The notes: a model not told the origin generated them from the sequence alone. Counted from the stretch's first letter, positions 32,365 to 41,989 are shown. The stretch: 64,000 nt of DNA from Chitinophaga niabensis (GCF_039545795.1 NZ_CP154260.1:4159001-4223000), one strand, 5' to 3'. Made by a program: numbers and translations.

Positions 32365-33723
32365 ATGGCAAAAGTACATTTTATAGCGATAGGCGGCAGT
32401 GTTATGCACCAGCTGGCCATCGCCCTCAGGCATAAAGGTTACGAAGTAAGCGGCAGCGATGACGAGATCTTTGAACCTTCAAAGTCAAACCTCGCCACAG
32501 CAGGCATTCTCCCTGCCTCTCTCGGCTGGGACCCCGCCCGCATCCACCCTCAGCTCGATGCGGTGATCCTGGGCATGCATGCCCGGGCGGATAACCCGGA
32601 ACTGATCAAGGCACAGGAACTCCAACTAAAGATCTACTCTTTCCCGGAATACATTTACCAGGAAAGTAAGGATAAAACCCGTGTGGCCATAGGCGGCAGT
32701 CATGGTAAAACCACCATTACCTCCATGATCATGCACGTTTTACAACAATGCCACCAGCAATTCGATTACCTGGTGGGTGCAAAGCTGGAAGGTTTTTCCC
32801 AATCCGTAAACGTTACAGATGCCCCGCTCATTGTGTGCGAGGCAGATGAATACCCGGCTTCCGTACTGGAAAAAAGGCCCAAATTCCACTTTCTCCACCC
32901 CCAGATCTCCGTGCTGAGCGGTATTGCATGGGACCACATCAATGTTTTCCCCACTTTTGAGAACTACCTGGAGCAGTTCGCCATCTTCCTCCGTACCATG
33001 GAACCCGGCGGTAAACTGATCTACAACCAAACGGACGAAACCCTCCGGCAACTGGTAGCCAAAGAAGGCAGCCATCTGGAATGTATCCCTTACGGGGTAC
33101 CGGAGCATACCATTATTAATGGCCTCACCCGCGTTCGTTTTGGTAATGCTTCCACAGACCTGATGGTTTTCGGGGAGCACAACCTGCTTAACATCCATGC
33201 TGCCCTTTTGGTTTGCAAAGCTTTAGGAATTGGTGATATTGATTTTCTGGCGGCAATTGCTACCTTTAAAGGAGCTGCCAAAAGGATGGAACTGGTGGCA
33301 AAAAATGAGCAGACCGCCTTTTACCGCGACTTTGCCCATGCCCCCTCCAAAGTTAAGGCCACCATACAGGCGCTCCGTAAACAATACCCGAACCGCAAAC
33401 TCATTGCTGTACTGGAATTACATACGTACAGCAGCCTCAATGCGGCTTTTATGAGTGAATATGCCGGCGCATTGGACCCCGCAGACCTGGCAGGCGTATT
33501 TTACAGCGCACATGCCCTGGAAATAAAACGTATGCCGGACCTCAGCCCCGAAATCATCCGGGAAGGTTTTGCCAATAAAGATCTTGTTATACTGAACAAC
33601 CGGGCCGCTCTCGAAGCCTTCCTCGGTCAGCAGGATTTTCACAATACTAACGTCCTCCTCATGAGCTCCGGCGATTATGAAGGTTTGGATTTTGGAGGAT
33701 TAAAAAAATACTTAACGGTTTAG
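32365..33723 (+). CDS. mpl: UDP-N-acetylmuramate:L-Ala-gamma-D-Glu-meso-DAP ligase
   Basis: The 452-residue Mur-ligase has an N-terminal UDP-binding Rossmann domain (HFIAIGGSVMHQLAIAL at 5-21), the ATP P-loop GGSHGKTT near 109-116, a central domain with E.DEYPAS near 155 and AWDHINVFP near 189, and a C-terminal domain with DFAHAPSK near 320. Mpl recycles murein tripeptide by joining it to UDP-MurNAc. Distinction from MurC rests on the start HFIAIGGSVM and DFAHAPSK. A leader of about 90 nt follows the symmetric promoter. Confidence 0.92.
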   Translation: MAKVHFIAIGGSVMHQLAIALRHKGYEVSGSDDEIFEPSKSNLATAGILPASLGWDPARIHPQLDAVILGMHARADNPELIKAQELQLKIYSFPEYIYQESKDKTRVAIGGSHGKTTITSMIMHVLQQCHQQFDYLVGAKLEGFSQSVNVTDAPLIVCEADEYPASVLEKRPKFHFLHPQISVLSGIAWDHINVFPTFENYLEQFAIFLRTMEPGGKLIYNQTDETLRQLVAKEGSHLECIPYGVPEHTIINGLTRVRFGNASTDLMVFGEHNLLNIHAALLVCKALGIGDIDFLAAIATFKGAAKRMELVAKNEQTAFYRDFAHAPSKVKATIQALRKQYPNRKLIAVLELHTYSSLNAAFMSEYAGALDPADLAGVFYSAHALEIKRMPDLSPEIIREGFANKDLVILNNRAALEAFLGQQDFHNTNVLLMSSGDYEGLDFGGLKKYLTV

Positions 33724-33735
33724 AACCCAAAGAAT

Positions 33736-34512
33736 ATGTCTGCATTACAACTCACCCGTCCGCTTGCCTTTATTGATCTTGAAACTACAGGCACCAATGT
33801 GGCAACGGACCGTATCATTGAGATAGCTGTCATAAAAGTGATGCCGGACAAGTCCGTTCTCAATAAAACCAAACGCATCAACCCCGGCATTCCCATTCCT
33901 GCAGCCACTACGGCTATTCACGGGATTACGGACGAAGATGTGAAAGATGCTCCCTACTTCAAACAGGTAGCCAATGAATACAAACAGTTCCTCGAAAATT
34001 GCGATATAGCCGGTTATAACTCAAACAGGTTTGATGTGCCTTTGCTTGTAGAAGAATTCCTACGCCTGGACCTTAACTTCGACATCAAAAGCCGCAGGTT
34101 CGTAGACGTACAGAAGATCTTCCACCTCATGGAAAAACGTACGCTCAGCGCTGCTTATAAGTTCTATTGTGATAAGGACCTGGAAAATGCTCATAGTGCA
34201 GAAGCAGATGCCATCGCCACTTATGAGATCCTGGAAGCACAGCTGGTCAGGTATGAGCAGCAGCTGAAACCGGAAGTGGAAGCACTGGCCACTTTCACTA
34301 AAGAAGATGATTATGTGGATTTTGCCCGCAGGATGACCATCCAGAACGGCGTTGAACTATTCAACTTCGGCAAGTATAAAGGCAGGCCTGTAAGGGACGT
34401 GCTGAAGATAGAGCCGCAGTATTACGACTGGATGATGAAAGCAGACTTTCCCCTCAACACCAAGCAGAAACTGACAGAGATATATCACAGTATGATGCTA
34501 AAAAAACCATAA
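33736..34512 (+). CDS. DEDDh 3'-5' exonuclease (PolC/epsilon-like)
   Basis: The 258 residues have ExoI FIDLETTGT (Asp14, Glu16), ExoII in GYNSNRFDVPLL near 96-107 and ExoIII HSAEADAIATYE near 154-165: the full DEDDh set. The C-terminal 70 residues (GVELFNFGKYKGRPVRDV..) form the small DUF3820-type domain often fused to such exonucleases. It is probably a DNA repair or proofreading-type nuclease acting in the cytoplasm, 12 bp downstream of mpl and likely in the same transcript. Confidence 0.88.
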   Translation: MSALQLTRPLAFIDLETTGTNVATDRIIEIAVIKVMPDKSVLNKTKRINPGIPIPAATTAIHGITDEDVKDAPYFKQVANEYKQFLENCDIAGYNSNRFDVPLLVEEFLRLDLNFDIKSRRFVDVQKIFHLMEKRTLSAAYKFYCDKDLENAHSAEADAIATYEILEAQLVRYEQQLKPEVEALATFTKEDDYVDFARRMTIQNGVELFNFGKYKGRPVRDVLKIEPQYYDWMMKADFPLNTKQKLTEIYHSMMLKKP

Positions 34513-34584
34513 TGTTTTCGTTAACGATGTAATATTAAGCCGGATATTCCCTATTTTCGCCATCCTTAAAATCGCAATTGCTAA

Positions 34585-35304
34585 TTGGAAAAATTAGTTA
34601 TCATACCAACGTACAATGAAAAGGACAATATCCAACGGATCATTGACGCGGTATTCGCATTACAGCAGGATTTCCATGTACTTATTGTAGATGATGGCTC
34701 TCCGGATGGTACCGGCAACATCGTAAAAGAACTGCAAACAAAGTATGCGGGGCAGTTATTCCTGGAAGAACGCAGTGGCAAGCTGGGGCTTGGCACCGCG
34801 TATATCCATGGGTTTAAATGGGCCCTTGCCAGAAACTACGGGTATATCACAGAAATGGATGCGGACTTCTCCCATAACCCGGCAGACCTCGTTCGTTTAC
34901 ATCACGCCTGTGCAGCTGAAGGAGCAGATGTTTCCGTAGGCTCCCGTTATGTAAAAGGCGGCAATACGGAAAACTGGCCATGGGACCGTGCTGTATTATC
35001 CTACGGCGCCTCTATTTATGTACGCCTAATCACCTGGATCCCCGTAAAAGACGCCACCGCAGGTTTTGTATGTTACAAACGCCGGGTGCTGGAAAAGATC
35101 CAGCTGGATAAGATCCAGTTTGTGGGATATGCGTTCCAGATAGAAATGAAATTCACCGCCTGGAAACTGGGCTTTAAAATAAAGGAAGTGCCTATCACTT
35201 TCATTGACCGCAAGGAAGGCTATTCTAAAATGAGCAAAGGCATTGTGAAGGAAGGCATTTTAGGTGTGTTGAAGATTCAGTGGCAGAGCCTGTTTGGCAA
35301 ATGA
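34585..35304 (+). CDS. Dolichol/polyprenol-phosphate mannosyltransferase-like GT2
   Basis: The 239 residues start at TTG 34585; upstream in-frame starts are lacking and the protein begins exactly at the conserved EKLVIIPTYNEKDNI. GT-A motifs are VDDGSPDGTG near 32-41, the DXD-like EMDADFSHNP near 90-99 and a late EVPITFIDRKEGYSKM. It transfers a sugar (mannose or similar) from a nucleotide sugar to polyprenyl phosphate at the cytoplasmic membrane. It has no membrane anchor, so it is the catalytic-domain-only type. TATTTTCG at 34552-34559 is a near-consensus -7 box. The ATGA overlap with the next gene shows coupling. Confidence 0.9.
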   Translation: MEKLVIIPTYNEKDNIQRIIDAVFALQQDFHVLIVDDGSPDGTGNIVKELQTKYAGQLFLEERSGKLGLGTAYIHGFKWALARNYGYITEMDADFSHNPADLVRLHHACAAEGADVSVGSRYVKGGNTENWPWDRAVLSYGASIYVRLITWIPVKDATAGFVCYKRRVLEKIQLDKIQFVGYAFQIEMKFTAWKLGFKIKEVPITFIDRKEGYSKMSKGIVKEGILGVLKIQWQSLFGK

Positions 35305-36185
35305 AAAAAGCATTCTTACAACTTCATCTCTCCGTTTTTTTAGCTGGCTTTACCGGTATCCTCGGTAAACTCATTACCCTGAACGAAGGTTTATTGGTCT
35401 GGTACCGTTTGCTGTTCACTGCCGTGACCATGTTCGTATTATTCCGCTGGCAGGGCCGTTTGCAAAAATTACCCTTGCAGGCCATTTTACGTATAGGCGG
35501 TACCGGGTTCATCGTTGCCATGCACTGGATCTTCTTTTACGGCAGCATCAAATATGCCAACGTATCCATTGGCGTGGTCTGCTTTTCACTCACCAGTTTA
35601 TTCACCGCCATTTTTGATCCCCTGATCAACCGGCGTGCTTTTGATAAAGTGGAAATGCTGCTGAGTTTGCTTACCCTCGCAGGCATCCTCCTGATCTTTC
35701 ACTTTGATACGCAATACCGTACCGGTATCATACTGGGCATTATCTCTTCTATGTTTGCCGCCCTGTTTACGGTATTCAACAAACGGCTGGTAGCGAAGTA
35801 CAATACAGAGAACATTACCTTTTACGAACTGGGCATTGGTTTCCTGGGCCTGTCACTACTGCTGCCCTTTTACCTGCATGCTTTTCCGGTGGCATCCATG
35901 ATCCCTTCTTTCATGGATCTTGTATACCTCCTGGCCCTGGCCTGGTTCTGCACCGTACTCATGTACACGCTTTCCATGAATGCGCTTAAAAAGATCTCTG
36001 CCTTTACGGTGAACCTTTGTTTCAACCTGGAGCCTTTATACAGCATTATCCTGGCTTTCATCCTTTTTCATGAGAACAAATTATTGCGGAGCGAATTCTA
36101 CCTGGGCCTGGGCCTGATCTTACTTTCTGTAGCACTGCAGATGGTAAGGGTGTTCCGGCAGAACCGGCGCAGTAAACTGGCTTAA
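35301..36185 (+). CDS. DMT-superfamily (EamA) transporter
   Basis: The 294-residue protein has ten predicted hydrophobic helices in two EamA repeats. The start at 35301 (ATGA overlapping the previous stop) is preferred over 35280 because it begins with the first membrane helix region. Substrates of this family are amino-acid-like metabolites, nucleotide sugars or drugs and cannot be assigned. Coupling with the polyprenyl-phosphate glycosyltransferase may hint at an undecaprenyl-sugar or metabolite flippase-like role, but this is conjecture. Confidence 0.85.
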   Translation: MKKAFLQLHLSVFLAGFTGILGKLITLNEGLLVWYRLLFTAVTMFVLFRWQGRLQKLPLQAILRIGGTGFIVAMHWIFFYGSIKYANVSIGVVCFSLTSLFTAIFDPLINRRAFDKVEMLLSLLTLAGILLIFHFDTQYRTGIILGIISSMFAALFTVFNKRLVAKYNTENITFYELGIGFLGLSLLLPFYLHAFPVASMIPSFMDLVYLLALAWFCTVLMYTLSMNALKKISAFTVNLCFNLEPLYSIILAFILFHENKLLRSEFYLGLGLILLSVALQMVRVFRQNRRSKLA

Positions 36186-36255
36186 CCATTCATCCACCTT
36201 CCCGCCTGCTTTCTCACAGGAATTATTATTTTGTGAAACTAAAATCTAACGGCTT

Positions 36256-39117
36256 ATGAAACGATCTTTAAGATGGTTCGTATCCCTATCCGTACTGTTA
36301 CCATTAGGAGCACTGGCCCAACCCAAAAAACCACTGGACCATACAGTGTATGACGGCTGGCAGAGCATTGGCACCAAAGCCATCAGCAATAACGGACAAT
36401 GGGCAATCTATACAATTACACCACAGGAGGGAGACGCTACCCTGGTGATCCGTAACCTGAAGAACGGGCAGCAGCTTGATGTTCCCCGGGCTACGGCCGC
36501 AGTGATCACAGAAGATTCCCGTTTTGTGGTATTCACGATCAAACCCTTTTTCAAAGATGTAAGGCAGGCCCGGATCAAGAAAAAGAAACCGGATGAAATG
36601 CCCAAAGACTCACTGGGTTTCATTGAATTAGGGCAAACCAATATTACAAAGGTAGCTGCCGTGAAATCCTTTAAAACACCGGAAAAAGGAAGCGGCCTGC
36701 TGGCTTATCTGATTGACAAACCTAAGACGGATACCGCTGCAGCAAAAGGCGCTAAAAAACCGGCACCTGCTAAAACGGATGCTCCCGGAAAGCAAGGCAA
36801 CACTGAAGAAGATGCGGATGAAGATACCCCCGGTGGAGCCGGCAGCGCTGCAGCAGGCGACCTCGTAATCCATTACCTTGGCAGCAACAAACCGCAGGAC
36901 ACCGTCAAAAGTGTCACCAGCTACACGATCAGCAAACCCGGTAACAAGATCGTACTCGTTACCAATCCACCTAAAAAAGATTCACTCGCCAGACCAGGTG
37001 TATGGTTATGGGATGTGGCCGGCAGGAAAGCAGATACACTCAGCCGCGGGCATGGCTCCTTTGTACAGTTCGTTTTTGACGACAAAGGGCAGCAGGTAGC
37101 ATACCTTGGCAGCAGAGACAGTGCAAAAGCTTTACAGAAATTCTTCTCCTTATATTATTACAAACCGGCACAGGACAGTGCGCACATTGTTGTCACAAAG
37201 TCTACTACCGGCATTCCGCAGAAGTGGAGCGTTTCAGAAGATGGTATACCCAGCTTCTCAAAAAACGGCGAACGTTTGTTCTTTGGCACCGCACCTATCC
37301 AGCCACCAAAAGATACCACCATCGTAGAATTCGAAGTGGCGAAAGTGGATATCTGGAACTACCAGGATGATTACCTGCAACCCATGCAGCTGAAGAACCT
37401 GGACCGTGATCTGAAAAAGAGTTACGCAGCTGTATATTTCCTGCAACAGAACCGCATGGTGCAGTTAAGCGATCAGGAAATGGAAACATTTGTTATTGCA
37501 GATGAAGGAAATGCCACATACGGTTTGGGTACAACAGATAAAGGCCAGCGCGTAGCATTACAGTGGACGGGCAGCACACTGAAAACTGCTTATGCTGTGA
37601 ACATCAATACCGGCGAGCGCCGCCTGTTAGTAGAAAAACTGGACGGGAACTTTTTCATTTCCCCGCAAGGCCGTTTCATCTACTGGTTTTCTCAGCCTTC
37701 CGGAAAATGGTTCTGCTATGAGATCACTACTGCAGAGGTGAGGGATATCAGCGCTGCTATTCCTACACAGATCACGGATGAGGAAATGGACATGCCGGAT
37801 TATCCGGGTCCATATGGTATCAGCGGCTGGCTGGAAAATGATAAGTATGTATACATCAACGACCGCTATGATATCTGGCAAACAGATCCAACAGGTAAAG
37901 AAGCACCGGTGATGATCACCAACGGATTGGGCAGGAAAACAAAAACGGTGCTACGCAATGTACGCCTCAACAGGGAAGACCGTTTCTTCAAACCTAAACA
38001 ATCCCTGCTGCTGGAAGCACAAAGCGACTCTTCCAAATTCGGCGGTTTCTATTCTCTCAAGCTGAATGATAAAAAAGGCCCGCAGTTAATTGTGATGGGC
38101 CCTTATTCCTACCAGGGAACAGAGAAGGCAAAACAGGCAGATGTATATCTTTTCCAGCGTGCTAATTATATTGAATCACCGGATGTATTTGCAGGTGCCA
38201 ATATTGCATCGGCAGAACGCATCAGCCGGATCAACCCGCAACAGAAACAATATAACTGGGGTACCGCGGAACTGATCAAATGGGATACTTATAATGGTAA
38301 AACCACGGAAGGGATCCTTTACAAACCGGAAGACTTTGATCCTAATAAACGTTACCCGGTGCTGATCTATTTCTATGAGAAACTCACAGATGGATTGTAT
38401 ACCTATCAGCCACCGGCTCCCACACCATCAAGACTGAACATCTCTTTCTTCGTGAGCCGCGGGTACATTGTACTGGCCCCGGATATCAGTTATGAAAACG
38501 GCCGGCCGGGCAAGAGCGCCTATGATTATATTGTGAGCGGTGCGGAAGCATTGGCGAAAAATCCATGGATAGACCGCAGTAATATGGGCATCCAGGGTCA
38601 GAGCTGGGGTGGTTACCAGGTATGTCATCTGATCACAGCCACTACCCTGTTCAAAGCAGCATGGGCCGGCGCACCGGTAGCTAATATGACCAGTGCCTAT
38701 GGAGGCATCCGCTGGGAAAGTGGCATGAACCGCCAGTTCCAGTATGAGCATACCCAAAGCCGGATCGGTGCTACCCTCTGGGAGAAACCGGAGTTATATA
38801 TAGAGAACTCTCCCCTCTTCCACCTGCCCAAGGTCACTACGCCGCTGGCTATTATGTCCAACGATGCAGATGGCGCCGTGCCCTGGTACCAGGGTATTGA
38901 AATGTTCACCGGCCTCCGCCGCCTGGGCAAACCGGTTTGGCTGCTTAATTATAATAATGAAGCACACAACCTTATACAACGCCAGAACCGGAAGGATATC
39001 CAGATCCGGGAGCAGCAGTTCTTTGATCATTTTCTAAAGGGGGCTCCTGCCCCGCAATGGTTAAGCAAGGGCGTTCCTGCCACGGAAAAGGGCAAGAATT
39101 GGGGATTTGACTACTGA
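36256..39117 (+). CDS. Secreted S9-family (prolyl oligopeptidase/DPP-like) serine peptidase
   Basis: The 953-residue protein has a signal peptide ending ALAQ near residue 22, a beta-propeller region and a C-terminal alpha/beta hydrolase domain. The catalytic Ser lies in GQSWGG near 782, Asp in SNDADGAVPW near 872 and His in NEAHNL near 900. It carries a low-complexity acidic/Ala-Lys linker near 160-205 (KTDTAAAKGAKKPAPAKTD and following), unusual inside an S9 propeller. It cleaves peptides in the periplasm or outside the cell. The gene is monocistronic with a strong terminator. A second S9 gene of a different subtype lies at 53581-55710. Confidence 0.9.
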   Translation: MKRSLRWFVSLSVLLPLGALAQPKKPLDHTVYDGWQSIGTKAISNNGQWAIYTITPQEGDATLVIRNLKNGQQLDVPRATAAVITEDSRFVVFTIKPFFKDVRQARIKKKKPDEMPKDSLGFIELGQTNITKVAAVKSFKTPEKGSGLLAYLIDKPKTDTAAAKGAKKPAPAKTDAPGKQGNTEEDADEDTPGGAGSAAAGDLVIHYLGSNKPQDTVKSVTSYTISKPGNKIVLVTNPPKKDSLARPGVWLWDVAGRKADTLSRGHGSFVQFVFDDKGQQVAYLGSRDSAKALQKFFSLYYYKPAQDSAHIVVTKSTTGIPQKWSVSEDGIPSFSKNGERLFFGTAPIQPPKDTTIVEFEVAKVDIWNYQDDYLQPMQLKNLDRDLKKSYAAVYFLQQNRMVQLSDQEMETFVIADEGNATYGLGTTDKGQRVALQWTGSTLKTAYAVNINTGERRLLVEKLDGNFFISPQGRFIYWFSQPSGKWFCYEITTAEVRDISAAIPTQITDEEMDMPDYPGPYGISGWLENDKYVYINDRYDIWQTDPTGKEAPVMITNGLGRKTKTVLRNVRLNREDRFFKPKQSLLLEAQSDSSKFGGFYSLKLNDKKGPQLIVMGPYSYQGTEKAKQADVYLFQRANYIESPDVFAGANIASAERISRINPQQKQYNWGTAELIKWDTYNGKTTEGILYKPEDFDPNKRYPVLIYFYEKLTDGLYTYQPPAPTPSRLNISFFVSRGYIVLAPDISYENGRPGKSAYDYIVSGAEALAKNPWIDRSNMGIQGQSWGGYQVCHLITATTLFKAAWAGAPVANMTSAYGGIRWESGMNRQFQYEHTQSRIGATLWEKPELYIENSPLFHLPKVTTPLAIMSNDADGAVPWYQGIEMFTGLRRLGKPVWLLNYNNEAHNLIQRQNRKDIQIREQQFFDHFLKGAPAPQWLSKGVPATEKGKNWGFDY

Positions 39118-39137
39118 TAATCAACAGCTTAATATGC

Positions 39138-39170
39138 AAAACCGGGGGCTTGGCTCCCGGTTTTGTTATT
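39138..39170 (+). terminator. Terminator after the first S9 peptidase
   Basis: AAAACCGGG pairs with CCCGGTTTT (39138-39146 with 39156-39164), followed by a T-rich stretch. Confidence 0.85.
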
Positions 39171-39310
39171 TTGTAGTTAAGTGGAAGATTTTCAATGGTT
39201 TCTAATTTATTCGTGAATTTTTCTAATTAAAATGTTCTTGCATATACTAAAATAACTATATTTACATCAGTTATCGCGGAGATAGATCACAGACAAAACC
39301 GCTAAATCCT

Positions 39311-39958
39311 ATGAACACCTATTACCTTCGTCCTAAAGATACTTTGCAACCTTTTGTGCAACAGTATATTGTTCTGCAAAACATCACATCGGCTGCAGAC
39401 ATTGCTCAGAAAAAGCTTTTTACATTAGGTAAACAGTACCTGGTATTCATTCAAAAAGGCGCATTGGCATTTAAACCAAATGATCATGCCTCTTTTGAGT
39501 TACCGGAAGCGTCTGTAACAGGCCCTTTTACCTGCGCAGTGAATGCCCGCGTAACAGGCCCGCTGAATGCAGTAGTAGTACAACTCAATGCCTACGCTAG
39601 CCACAGGCTGATGGGCATCAGCATGGAGTCCGTTACCAATTACTTCCGCGACCTTACTAAAGTGGACAACAGCTGGGCCCTAACTGCCAAAGAGCTGAAC
39701 AATGCTGATAACCTGGACACTATCCAGAACATCCTGGATAAAGTGCTGGAAGACCTGCTGCCAAAACAAAAACCTGCATTGCGCCAGGTAGATGAAATGG
39801 TAGATTATCTCGCCGCACAAAAAGGACAGGTGGAAATGCTGGACCTGGCTTTACGCTTCAAAACCAGTCGCCATACCCTGGAACGCCAGTTTATGGAAGT
39901 GACCGGCCTTACACCGCAATTATACTCCAGGATACTGCGCAGGCAACGTTACGCTTAA
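39311..39958 (+). CDS. AraC-type regulator with shortened DNA-binding domain
   Basis: The 215 residues consist of an N-terminal cupin-like sensor region (LRPKDTLQPFVQQYIVLQN at the start, as in DUF6597 regulators) and a C-terminal AraC segment. The first HTH (MLDLALRFKTSRHTLERQF near 178-196) and the linker GLTPQLYSRILRRQRYA are present. The protein then stops where a full AraC domain would continue with the second HTH, about 45 residues. No continuation is seen in the other frames downstream before the terminator at 39987. It may bind DNA weakly or act as a truncated derivative. Confidence 0.75.
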   Translation: MNTYYLRPKDTLQPFVQQYIVLQNITSAADIAQKKLFTLGKQYLVFIQKGALAFKPNDHASFELPEASVTGPFTCAVNARVTGPLNAVVVQLNAYASHRLMGISMESVTNYFRDLTKVDNSWALTAKELNNADNLDTIQNILDKVLEDLLPKQKPALRQVDEMVDYLAAQKGQVEMLDLALRFKTSRHTLERQFMEVTGLTPQLYSRILRRQRYA

Positions 39959-39986
39959 ACAGATCATTTTAGAGTACGGAATATTT

Positions 39987-40017
39987 AAAACGCCGGGTCG
40001 ATGTATCCGGCGTTTTT
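39987..40017 (+). terminator. Terminator after the AraC-type gene
   Basis: AAAACGCCGG / CCGGCGTTTT (39987-39996 with 40007-40016), a 10-nt loop and a T tail. Confidence 0.9.
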
Positions 40018-40031
40018 ATTTATTTTTAGGC

Positions 40032-40493
40032 ATGCTACATATTGAAACAACCCGGGAAGGATACAGGATCAGCACAGACAAAAGCCAGTTACAAACAGAT
40101 GTGATCTATCAGTATTTATCTGAAGAATCATACTGGGCAAAGGATATACCCCGCAGTTTCGTGGAAAAGTCTATTGCCAACTCTCTGTGTTTTGGCATCT
40201 ATCATGGCCAGGAACAAATAGGTTTTGCAAGGGTGATCTCAGACCTTGCCACCTTCGGTTATCTCGCAGATGTATTTGTGCTGCCCGCACACCGCGGCCG
40301 GGGATTATCCAAATGGCTGATGGAAGTGATCCTCGCACATCCTGATCTGACAACACTTCGCAGGTTTATGCTCGCCACACAGGATGCACATGGATTGTAC
40401 AAACAATTTGGTTTTAATGCACTCGAACATCCTGATCGTGTAATGGGTAAACTCATGAACGGTACTTATACAGACATGAAAAAATCATCATGA
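40032..40493 (+). CDS. GNAT-family N-acetyltransferase
   Basis: The 153 residues contain the acetyl-CoA pyrophosphate-binding motif VFVLPAHRGRGLSKWLM (near residues 79-95; R-x-x-G-x-G/A) preceded by the core strand GFARVISDLATFGYLADVFV. The C-terminal LATQDAHGLYKQFGFNAL is characteristic of the YjcK/KNR-type subgroup. The substrate is unknown. The start is 15 nt after the preceding terminator, and the stop overlaps the next start (ATGA), so the DUF4230 gene is translationally coupled. Confidence 0.88.
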   Translation: MLHIETTREGYRISTDKSQLQTDVIYQYLSEESYWAKDIPRSFVEKSIANSLCFGIYHGQEQIGFARVISDLATFGYLADVFVLPAHRGRGLSKWLMEVILAHPDLTTLRRFMLATQDAHGLYKQFGFNALEHPDRVMGKLMNGTYTDMKKSS

Positions 40494-41104
40494 AAAAGAT
40501 CATTCAGTGGATCGTAGTTATTCTGCTTATTGTGTTCATCTTTTGGCTGGGCCAGTGGTTCGGCTCTAAAAAGGTGAACCAGACTATATTGTCCAACAGC
40601 CTGATTGTACGCGAGATTGCAGAGCTTGCCAGTCTTGAGGTACAGGGCAATGCTAACATCAAACGCAGCAATGTGGAGAATAACGGAGGTTGGTGGGATA
40701 ATCTCAATAAAGTGCTTGCAGAAAACACTATTTGGGTAACTGTTCCTTACACTGCCAAATATGGCGTGAATATAGATGATAAGAACTTCTCCGTTACACT
40801 GAAAGAAAAACGGGTAGTAGTACAGCTTCCGGCCCCAGCGTTGCTGAGTTACGAGCTTCGCCTCAGCCAGATGGAAACGGCCAATAAAAAAGGCTGGTTT
40901 GTTCCTTCGAATGATGAAACATACACAGACGTACAGAAGAAATTGTACGAAACTTCGCGTGAACAACTAAAGACAAACAACATCTACCTCGAGCAAAGTA
41001 AAGAGAAGATCCGCCAGATCATTGGCAATTACTATAAGCCCCTGGGGTATGAAGTGGAAGTGAAATTCGGGAATGAACCGGGTAAGGTATTGAAGCTGGA
41101 TTAA
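40490..41104 (+). CDS. DUF4230 membrane-anchored protein
   Basis: The 204 residues comprise an N-terminal transmembrane helix (residues 4-24, IIQWIVVILLIVFIFWLG) and an extracytoplasmic DUF4230 domain. The domain starts with the typical REIAELASLEVQG and ends with ..YGYEV-like PLGYEVEVKFG. The function of the family is unknown. It is coupled by a 4-bp overlap to the GNAT gene, a pairing that gives no obvious clue. Confidence 0.85.
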   Translation: MKKIIQWIVVILLIVFIFWLGQWFGSKKVNQTILSNSLIVREIAELASLEVQGNANIKRSNVENNGGWWDNLNKVLAENTIWVTVPYTAKYGVNIDDKNFSVTLKEKRVVVQLPAPALLSYELRLSQMETANKKGWFVPSNDETYTDVQKKLYETSREQLKTNNIYLEQSKEKIRQIIGNYYKPLGYEVEVKFGNEPGKVLKLD

Positions 41105-41107
41105 GAT

Positions 41108-41264
41108 CTATCCTTGCTTCATCCTAGCTTCAAAGTAGCTTAAACCCGCTCCGGCAGGCAACATGAAGCAAGGATAAAGCTAGGATGAAGCTACCATGGC
41201 GGATTTATAAATTACAAAACTTGCTGCCCAACCCTGCTAAAACAACCTTGCTAAAACAACCTTG
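41108..41264. repeat. Inverted and tandem repeats in the gap after the DUF4230 gene
   Basis: Blocks ATCCTTGCTTC and CATCCTAGCTTC (41108-41129) recur inverted at 41167-41196 (GAAGCAAGGAT, AAAGCTAGGATGAAG). A 14-bp tandem repeat CTAAAACAACCTTG follows at 41237-41250 and 41251-41264. The gap of 165 bp holds no gene. The first structure can fold as a long hairpin and may act as a terminator-like barrier between the convergent genes. Confidence 0.75.
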
Positions 41265-41269
41265 TTCCC

Positions 41270-41989
41270 CTAAGCCCTGTTTGCCGTGATATACTTCACC
41301 AAACAACGTTTCGCCACCGGCAGCAATGTTTCCTGCACCGGGAATACCAGCTCCGTTTGTATCGTGTACACCGCAGGGTTCGGCAACTCCTGCCGGTGAC
41401 GGATCAGGTCTGATTTGATACTCTGATAAGTATGCGCCAGGCTGCGGGTATAGGTACTGATATGTTTGGTATGAATGCCCCTGTACTTTTCATCATGCCT
41501 TTCAAAGATCGTCAGGCGGTACTGATACACTTCCGTATCGCTGAACTTCCCATCACACAAAAGCATATACCCTTCCTGTATATCCAGCGGAATAATGCCC
41601 ACCGGCATTATGTTCAGCTTCTCTTCCACAAAATCATAGATCTCCGCACCTTCCTTGATCGTACGGTTCATTTTGAGTAAGGCAAACTGCATAATGCTCT
41701 CCAGTTCTTCCATCATTTCATCGTCTGCGATCATCTGTTCATACAGCAGTTGCAAACGCTCTAAATTCACGGCTGTTAACTGTTTGGGGAACTGCTGCCG
41801 GAGGAACTGTTTGTTCTCCTTGAATGCCAGCAGGTTATTGTAATGGAAGATCACATCGCTCAGCTGCGGGTATAGCTTGTTCTCGTTAAAGTAACGGTTA
41901 ATCTCCTGGAGGTAGGCGAGAAGGGTATATTTCTTTAATTCGAAATCTATAAATCCTTCAGCGAACCACGTCTCACTCAATGCCTTCAT
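41270..41989 (-). CDS. Conserved-looking hypothetical protein, unrecognised
   Basis: The 239-residue product has no signal peptide or membrane segment. It is mostly helical in pattern, with heptad-like stretches near 20-110 (FNENKLYPQLSDVIFHYNN, LQLLYEQMIADDEMMEELES), then a more beta-like C-terminal part. I recall proteins of this type in Bacteroidota without known function, but I cannot name the family. It stands alone, divergent from the RRM gene, with no clear promoter box. The long uninterrupted frame with ordinary codon use is the main evidence that it is real. Confidence 0.7.
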   Translation of the reverse strand: MKALSETWFAEGFIDFELKKYTLLAYLQEINRYFNENKLYPQLSDVIFHYNNLLAFKENKQFLRQQFPKQLTAVNLERLQLLYEQMIADDEMMEELESIMQFALLKMNRTIKEGAEIYDFVEEKLNIMPVGIIPLDIQEGYMLLCDGKFSDTEVYQYRLTIFERHDEKYRGIHTKHISTYTRSLAHTYQSIKSDLIRHRQELPNPAVYTIQTELVFPVQETLLPVAKRCLVKYITANRA

